A stretch of 64,000 bases of DNA from CALBPI01 sp963922335. Lineage in GTDB: Bacteria > Pseudomonadota > Gammaproteobacteria > Steroidobacterales > Woeseiaceae. Every line of letters starts with the position of its first letter. The stretch's first letter is position 1. The notes under the pieces were generated by a model. The model saw only the letters and a program-made list of their open reading frames with translations, searched no databases and had not been told where the DNA came from. Location: positions 62,001 to 126,000 of the forward strand of contig CAWUIB010000005.1 of the NCBI GenBank assembly GCA_963922335.1, given 5' to 3'. This document shows, one piece after another, positions 59,166-64,000 of the stretch. The translations under genes and the position numbers were made by a program.

Positions 59166-59924
59166 ATGTGGACATGGTTTCATAAACTAGCATCACCGCC
59201 GCACTTCTATCGGTTAGCGGGATTATGGATACCGTGGTTTTTGGGTACCGCCGTGGTCTTTATGGTCGTGGGGCTGTACAGCGGATTAGTGCTCGCGCCG
59301 GCCGATTATCAGCAAGGCGATGCGTTCCGAATCATCTATGTGCACGTACCCGCAGCCTACCTTTCATTGCTGGCTTACATGGTCATGGCCGTCGCTTCGC
59401 TGATCGGGCTAATCTGGCGAATGAAACTGGCGCATGCGGTGGCTGTCTCTGCGGCACCGATCGGTGCGTCATTCACGTTCCTGGCGCTCGCCACGGGCTC
59501 CCTTTGGGGCAAACCTATGTGGGGCACCTGGTGGGAATGGTCGGATCCGCGAATGCTAAGCGAGTTGATCCTGTTGTTTATGTACTTCGGATTTATGACT
59601 CTGCGTTCGAACATCAGCGAACGCAGTCGCGCCGATAAGGCGGGCGCGGTATTGGCGATCGTCGGGGTCGTCAATGTAGTGCTGGTGCATTACTCCGTCG
59701 AATGGTGGAACACGCTTCACCAAGGCCAGACGGTGATGAACTCTGACGCTAAGATGCCCGCAAGTATGCTGACACCGCTTTTGATCATGATCCTTGCGTT
59801 CTCATTGTTCTTCGGCGCAGTGATGCTGCAGCGGCTGCGAGGAGAAGTGCTGTTGCGAGAAGGTGGTGCTCGCTGGGCCAGAAGGCTCGCGAACGAACAG
59901 GCAATTGAAGGGGCGGCAACATGA
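59166..59924 (+). CDS. ccmC: heme-handling protein CcmC
   Basis: 252 residues from ATG 59166 (MWTWFHKLASPPHFYRL start); the longer frame starts with a TTG. CcmC attaches heme to CcmE. It has six membrane helices and the WWD heme-handling domain. The usual WGTWWEWDPRLTSEL core reads WGTWWEWSDPRMLSEL here, so one Ser appears to be inserted before the Asp. Conserved His are in IYVHVPAAYLSL and VLVHYSVEWWNTLHQ. It overlaps ccmD by four bases. Confidence 0.94.
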   Translation: MWTWFHKLASPPHFYRLAGLWIPWFLGTAVVFMVVGLYSGLVLAPADYQQGDAFRIIYVHVPAAYLSLLAYMVMAVASLIGLIWRMKLAHAVAVSAAPIGASFTFLALATGSLWGKPMWGTWWEWSDPRMLSELILLFMYFGFMTLRSNISERSRADKAGAVLAIVGVVNVVLVHYSVEWWNTLHQGQTVMNSDAKMPASMLTPLLIMILAFSLFFGAVMLQRLRGEVLLREGGARWARRLANEQAIEGAAT

Positions 59925-60112
59925 TGACATGGCTCGCCATGGGGGGTTACGGCTTCTACGTCTGGAGCTCTTTCGCGCTGACATTCGCGGTGTTGGCGAT
60001 CAACCTGGTGATGGCACGGACGCGCCATCAGCGCATCATGAACGCGTTGCGTACAAAAGCAGCAGATGAATCAGGGCAGCGCCGAGGCGGGTTCCGGGAG
60101 GTCACGTCGTGA
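59921..60112 (+). CDS. ccmD: heme exporter protein CcmD
   Basis: 63 residues, near the E. coli length (69). One membrane helix (about 11-33, YVWSSFALTFAVLAINLVMA) preceded by MGGYGFYVWSSF, and a basic cytoplasmic tail (RTRHQRIMNALRTK). CcmD is needed for release of holo-CcmE from CcmC. It overlaps ccmC and ccmE by four bases each. Confidence 0.93.
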   Translation: MMTWLAMGGYGFYVWSSFALTFAVLAINLVMARTRHQRIMNALRTKAADESGQRRGGFREVTS

Positions 60113-60552
60113 CACCAAGACAACAGCGTATGCTTTCCGTAGGACTGCTGCTCGGCGGTCTGGCATTGGTATCAGCATTGAGTATCGGTGCATTCAAAGA
60201 GAACACGGGCTTCTATTTTGAGCTCGACCAGGTTGCAGCGGGGGAGACACCTGCGGACCGAGCCTTCCGGGTTGGTGGGCTTGTTAAAGTGGGCAGCCTC
60301 TATCGCGAGCCCGGAAGTTTGGAGCTTGAGTTCACGCTGACCGATACCAAGAACGAATTGGTGGTCGCCTACACAGGCGTCCTTCCCGATCTGTTCAGAG
60401 ACGGGCAGGGCATTATCGCCCGAGGACAGCTCGGCGCGGACGGGCGTTTTGTCGCGGAGGAAGTGCTCGCGAAACACGATGAGAACTACATGCCCCCCGA
60501 AGTCGCAGATTCTCTGGAGCGGCAAGGCTACAAGCCGCGTGAAGACGGATGA
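60109..60552 (+). CDS. ccmE: periplasmic heme chaperone CcmE
   Basis: 147 residues from GTG. One N-terminal membrane anchor (about 6-28), an OB-fold (FRVGGLVKVGSLYREPGSLELEF) and the covalent heme-binding His in EEVLAKHDENYMPP, the family's HDENY motif. CcmE carries heme from CcmC to the CcmF/H lyase. It overlaps both neighbours by four bases. Confidence 0.96.
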   Translation: MTPRQQRMLSVGLLLGGLALVSALSIGAFKENTGFYFELDQVAAGETPADRAFRVGGLVKVGSLYREPGSLELEFTLTDTKNELVVAYTGVLPDLFRDGQGIIARGQLGADGRFVAEEVLAKHDENYMPPEVADSLERQGYKPREDG

Positions 60553-62495
60553 TTCCTGAGCTAGGACAAATCGCACTCCTGATCGCGTTCATGTTGGCGG
60601 TTGTTCAAGGTGTGATGCCACTGGTCGGTGCGCATCGAAACGACAGCGTATGGATGCAGGTCGCGCGGCCGGCAGCGTTCGCCCAGTTTGGGTTCGTGGC
60701 GATTGCATTTGGCATCCTGACTTCTGCGTTCATCAACAACGATTTTTCGCTTCAGTACGTCGCGTCCAACTCCAATACCGCGTTGCCCTTGATCTTCCGC
60801 ATAGCGGCGGTGTGGGGCGCGCACGAGGGGTCGATGCTGCTGTGGATCCTGATTCTGTCGATTTGGACAATTGCCGTCGCGTTCGGCTCGCGCAGCTTGC
60901 CGGAACCTGTCGCTGCGCGTGTCATAGGCGTGCTCGGACTGTTGAGTGTCGGCACGCTCGCATTCACGCTGTTCACCTCTAACCCGTTCCTTCGATTGGA
61001 TATCGCACCGGTCGATGGGCGCGATCTGAATCCCCTGTTGCAGGACCCGGCGTTAGTGATTCATCCGCCGATGCTCTACATCGGTTACGTGGGTCTGTCG
61101 GTCGCTTTTGCATTCGCGATTGCCGCGATGCTATCGGGCGAGCTCGACCGGCAGTGGGCCCGCTGGACACGGCCGTGGACCACCGCGGCTTGGGTTTTTC
61201 TGACGCTCGGGATTGCGCTCGGCAGTTGGTGGGCCTACTACGAACTTGGCTGGGGCGGCTGGTGGTTCTGGGACCCGGTCGAGAACGCCTCGTTTATGCC
61301 GTGGCTCGCGGCAACGGCGCTCTTTCATTCCCTGGCGGTCACAGAGACTCGAGGGCTCTTCAAGAGCTGGACGCTTCTGCTCGCGATCATGGCGTTTTCA
61401 CTCAGCCTGCTTGGCACGTTCCTCGTCCGGTCCGGCGTGCTTGTGTCGGTACATGCCTTTGCTAGTGATCCGGCGCGTGGCTACTTCATTCTCGCGTTCC
61501 TGTTCGTTGTCATTTTCTGCGCGCTCGCGTTGTACGCGTGGCGCGCTCCGTCCCTGGACTCTCAGGCGGGGTTCCAACCGACAGCTCGAGAGACGTTCCT
61601 GCTTCTTAACAACGTGCTATTGGTGGTTGCCGCTACGCTGATTCTGATTGGCACTCTGTACCCACTGATCATCGAACACTTAGGCATGGGCAAGGTCTCG
61701 GTTGGGCCGGAAGTGTTCGAGCTGGTGTTCATCATCCCGATGTTGCCGCTGACATTTCTCATTGGTGTCGGTATGCACACCACGTGGCGAACCGGCAACC
61801 TCGATCAGGTCTGGAAGCAATATCGCTGGGTCGGGTTCGTGACGCTGGTAATTGCGATTGCCGGGCCGTGGTTGTTTTACGGCAAATTCATGCCTATGAC
61901 GGCGATCGGTGTTACGGCGGGACTCTGGGTCATTCTGGCATCCGTAGCCACACCGATCCGCGCAGCGTTCGGGAAGGCGACGATGACACGCGCGCAGACG
62001 GGCATGCATCTCGCCCATCTTGGCGTTGGACTATTCACAGTCGGTGCGGTTGTGGTGTCGTCTTTTGGTCTTGAGACAGACAGAGCGATTCGCAGTGGGC
62101 AGAGCATCACGGTCGCCGGATACGACATCACGATGGACCGCATTGAAGACGGCACCGGCCCTAACTACGTGGCAAGGCGCGGTACATTCACAGTGAAGCA
62201 GGGCGAAGAATCTATTTCGGTGCTGTACCCCGAAAAGCGCAACTACACCACGCAGGTCAGTGAGATGACTGAAGCGGGTATCGATGCGACGCTAGCGCGT
62301 GATTTGTTCATTGCGATGGGGGACGATCTCGGTGATGGTTCCTGGTCAGTGCGCGTCCAGTACAAGCCGATGATCCGTTTGATTTGGCTTGGTGCACTGG
62401 TCATGGCGTTTGGCGGTTTGTTGGCGATTACGGACGTGCGTTATCGATCGCGGGTAAGAAAACGTAAGCCCGCGGCAAAGGCGGTGGAGGCCTAA
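60549..62495 (+). CDS. ccmF: cytochrome c heme lyase subunit CcmF
   Basis: 648 residues, family length. Large polytopic protein, about 14-15 membrane helices, with the WWD domain GWGGWWFWDPVENASFMPW and flanking conserved His (for example HEGSMLLW and VIHPPMLYIGYVG). With CcmH it ligates heme to apocytochrome c and reduces it. A long periplasmic segment follows near 550-610 (GRAIRSGQSITVAGYDITM-type region). Confidence 0.96.
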   Translation: MIPELGQIALLIAFMLAVVQGVMPLVGAHRNDSVWMQVARPAAFAQFGFVAIAFGILTSAFINNDFSLQYVASNSNTALPLIFRIAAVWGAHEGSMLLWILILSIWTIAVAFGSRSLPEPVAARVIGVLGLLSVGTLAFTLFTSNPFLRLDIAPVDGRDLNPLLQDPALVIHPPMLYIGYVGLSVAFAFAIAAMLSGELDRQWARWTRPWTTAAWVFLTLGIALGSWWAYYELGWGGWWFWDPVENASFMPWLAATALFHSLAVTETRGLFKSWTLLLAIMAFSLSLLGTFLVRSGVLVSVHAFASDPARGYFILAFLFVVIFCALALYAWRAPSLDSQAGFQPTARETFLLLNNVLLVVAATLILIGTLYPLIIEHLGMGKVSVGPEVFELVFIIPMLPLTFLIGVGMHTTWRTGNLDQVWKQYRWVGFVTLVIAIAGPWLFYGKFMPMTAIGVTAGLWVILASVATPIRAAFGKATMTRAQTGMHLAHLGVGLFTVGAVVVSSFGLETDRAIRSGQSITVAGYDITMDRIEDGTGPNYVARRGTFTVKQGEESISVLYPEKRNYTTQVSEMTEAGIDATLARDLFIAMGDDLGDGSWSVRVQYKPMIRLIWLGALVMAFGGLLAITDVRYRSRVRKRKPAAKAVEA

Positions 62496-62499
62496 CCCG

Positions 62500-63015
62500 A
62501 TGCGTTTCGTGCTGCCGCTTGCTTTGTTCGCCGTGCTTTGTGGCTTATTGGTCATGGGCATTGGTGAAGACCCGACACGAATTCCCTCCCCACTGTTGGA
62601 TCGACCTGTGCCGGAATTTGATCTTCAGACGCTCTCCAAGCCTCCTGTGGCCGTGAGCGCGGCCGATTTGCAGGGTGAGCCCGCGTTGCTGAACGTGTGG
62701 GGAAGCTGGTGCGTCAACTGCCGTCGCGAGCACGATTTCCTGATGCGGATTTCGCGTGAGATTCCTGTTTTCGGATTGAACTGGAACGATGAGCCCGAGG
62801 CGGCTCGGCAGTGGTTGCAGGATCTTGGAGATCCCTATCGATTCTCCGCATTCGATGCTGAGGGCAGGGTGGCCATCGACCTCGGCGTGTACGGCGCGCC
62901 CGAAACCTTTTTGCTCGATGGCAATGGCACCATCGTGCACAAGCACGTCGGCGAGCTTAACCCGGAAGTGTGGGCGCGTGATTTCGAACCGCGTCTTTCA
63001 CAATTGCGGCAATGA
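62500..63015 (+). CDS. ccmG: thiol:disulfide interchange protein CcmG (DsbE)
   Basis: 171 residues with an N-terminal membrane anchor (about 3-20, FVLPLALFAVLCGLLVMGI) and a thioredoxin fold. The active site is LLNVWGSWCVNCRREHDF (C-V-N-C; many CcmG have C-P-T-C or C-P-S-C). GAPETFLLDGNGTIVHKHVG holds the cis-Pro and GxPET motif. It reduces the apocytochrome c CXXCH thiols through CcmH. It starts four bases after ccmF and overlaps ccmH. Confidence 0.94.
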   Translation: MRFVLPLALFAVLCGLLVMGIGEDPTRIPSPLLDRPVPEFDLQTLSKPPVAVSAADLQGEPALLNVWGSWCVNCRREHDFLMRISREIPVFGLNWNDEPEAARQWLQDLGDPYRFSAFDAEGRVAIDLGVYGAPETFLLDGNGTIVHKHVGELNPEVWARDFEPRLSQLRQ

Positions 63016-63443
63016 TGGACAGCGTCATTTCGAAGCTGGCGATCGCGTTGCTGCTTTCGATCGGATTGGTCGCAGAGGTTTCTGCGATCGACCGCGAGGT
63101 TGCCTTCGAAGATGTCGATATGCAGGCGCGTTATCAGCGGGTGATCCACAACATTCGATGTCTCACTTGCCAGAACCAATCGATCAAGGATTCCAATTCG
63201 CCGTTGGCGAGGGACCTTCGCCGCGAAGTTCGAGAACAAATGGCAGGCGGTGCGAGCGACCGTGAGATCTACGCGTTCATGCAAGCTCGGTATGGCGACT
63301 TTGCACTCTACAAGCCGCCACTAAGCGCTAAGACCATTGCGCTATGGTCGTCACCGGCGCTGCTGATGGGGATCGCTATGTTCGTACTGTTTCGAACTCT
63401 GAAGCGTCGTAGTCAGCTCGATATTTCGGTGGACGGAGACTGA
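63012..63443 (+). CDS. ccmH: cytochrome c maturation protein CcmH (N-terminal-type, CcmL-like)
   Basis: 143 residues. Signal peptide to about residue 23, then the LRCxxCQ-type redox motif HNIRCLTCQNQSIKDSNSPLA, REVREQMAGGASDREIYAFM and a C-terminal membrane anchor (about 105-125, LWSSPALLMGIAMFVLFRTL). Here the two halves of E. coli CcmH are separate genes; the second half is the next gene. The sequence overlaps ccmG by four bases. Confidence 0.94.
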   Translation: MMDSVISKLAIALLLSIGLVAEVSAIDREVAFEDVDMQARYQRVIHNIRCLTCQNQSIKDSNSPLARDLRREVREQMAGGASDREIYAFMQARYGDFALYKPPLSAKTIALWSSPALLMGIAMFVLFRTLKRRSQLDISVDGD

Positions 63444-63444
63444 T

Positions 63445-64000
63445 GTGAGTACCATGTTTTGGGTTGTCTCGACCGCGATGGTGCTTGTGGGTGTGCTGGT
63501 GGCAACGCTGCCACTTTGGCGTGGGCAACGATTGCTCGGTACGCTCGTTGTTGCCGGCGGTGTCTTGATTTGCGTCACCTTGCTCTACCCGATAGCCAGC
63601 AACTACACACCGCGTTCTCCGGCATTCCAGTTAGTCCGCGAGGCAACGGATCGCGAGACGTTTTCATCGGCGGCCGACATGTTGTCAGCGGACCTCCAAA
63701 AGCGACCCGACGACTACCTCGGGTGGGTGGTGCTTGGCGAAGCACGGCTCAGGCTCGGCCAGCCAGTTGAAGCGGTTTCCGCTTTTCGCAAGGCGATGAA
63801 TCTCGCTACAGTTCCCGACCCGGGTTTGATGGTGAAGCTTGGCGATGCGCTCACGCAGGTGACGGGTGGCGAGCGCGGGCTGACGCAGGAAACGGTTCAG
63901 CTCTATCTTGCTGCAAATCAACTGGCGCCGGACGATCCCAATACCATGTTCGCTGCTGGTCTCGCTTACGGAGCACAGGGCGACAATGAGGCTGCGGCCG
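63445..64000 (+). CDS. ccmI: CcmI-like TPR protein of cytochrome c maturation (cut by window edge)
   Basis: Starts at GTG 63445, one base after the ccmH stop, and remains open to the right edge; 185 residues visible. Two N-terminal membrane helices (about 4-24, FWVVSTAMVLVGVLVATLPLW, and 31-50, LGTLVVAGGVLICVTLLYPI) with only a short loop between them. It then has TPR repeats (DYLGWVVLGEARLRLGQPVE and PNTMFAAGLAYGAQGDNEAA). This corresponds to CcmI, or to the C-terminal half of E. coli CcmH, which presents apocytochrome c to the lyase. The long first cytoplasmic loop of many CcmI proteins is missing. Confidence 0.88.
   Translation, partial: MSTMFWVVSTAMVLVGVLVATLPLWRGQRLLGTLVVAGGVLICVTLLYPIASNYTPRSPAFQLVREATDRETFSSAADMLSADLQKRPDDYLGWVVLGEARLRLGQPVEAVSAFRKAMNLATVPDPGLMVKLGDALTQVTGGERGLTQETVQLYLAANQLAPDDPNTMFAAGLAYGAQGDNEAAA

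Overview
The window looks like chromosomal DNA from a free-living gammaproteobacterium that has not been placed more precisely. It is moderately GC-rich by eye, about 57-58 % (not computed). The block ruvC-ruvA-ruvB-tolQRAB-pal-cpoB-queE-queC followed by tRNA-Lys is the order known from Pseudomonas-type Gammaproteobacteria. Gammaproteobacterial signatures include a RelA with a dead hydrolase domain, a fused ThrA, RoxA next to purB, nudJ beside mnmA, RluE and a complete System I ccm locus. I see no phage, transposase, CRISPR array or rRNA. Almost everything is core chromosome with tight, often 4-bp-overlapping operons.

Layout. 1-925 (-): N-terminal two fifths of relA, cut by the window edge. 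1045-10725 (+): YfaZ-like outer-membrane protein, yebC, ruvCAB (Holliday junction processing), tolQRAB-pal-cpoB (envelope constriction), queE-queC (queuosine precursor). 10777-11637 (-): secreted protein of unknown function. 11900-17364 (+): tRNA-Lys, thrA-thrB-thrC and a NERD-domain protein. 17361-18152 (-): tatD. 18254-20538 (+): TPR-like secreted protein, a VNG-repeat beta-solenoid protein behind two palindromes, and a YgjP-like metallopeptidase. 20535-29331 (-): a long run read as purB, roxA, GNAT, unknown, nudJ, mnmA, acnA, DUF2333. 29450-39609 (+): fumC, nudL, mazG, glycine-zipper protein, PepSY-phoP-phoQ, hrpA, single-domain asparaginase. 39593-42273 (-): an ALDH7 and a saccharopine-dehydrogenase-family enzyme, probably lysine catabolism. 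42475-43815 (+): class II DAHP synthase. 43819-46417 (-): rluE and a Rieske/thiamine-diphosphate enzyme fusion. 46510-48725 (+): an operon of small membrane proteins, a six-helix heme-type membrane protein with a C-terminal Rieske domain, and a Tat-signal protein with a conserved Cys/His motif. 48847-53279 (+): icd, a family 5 uracil-DNA glycosylase, uvrC, pgsA. 53317-53638 (+): tRNA-Gly, tRNA-Cys, tRNA-Leu. 53758-57534: small envelope proteins, a methyltransferase, a soluble histidine kinase and a FHA/AAA-like protein. 57808-64000 (+): ccmABCDEFGHI, cut by the right edge.

The least ordinary part is 44426-48725. A TPP-dependent enzyme carrying its own N-terminal Rieske [2Fe-2S] domain is divergent from an operon encoding a bis-histidine membrane protein that also ends in a Rieske domain. 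Both Rieske domains share the same HQGGPLGEG segment. I infer a membrane-linked redox module that I cannot match to a described pathway. Other points of interest are an apparent AUC start for ruvC, the VNG-repeat protein with its palindromic upstream region, a FHA protein with degenerate ATPase motifs, and an isocitrate dehydrogenase with altered coenzyme-binding residues.
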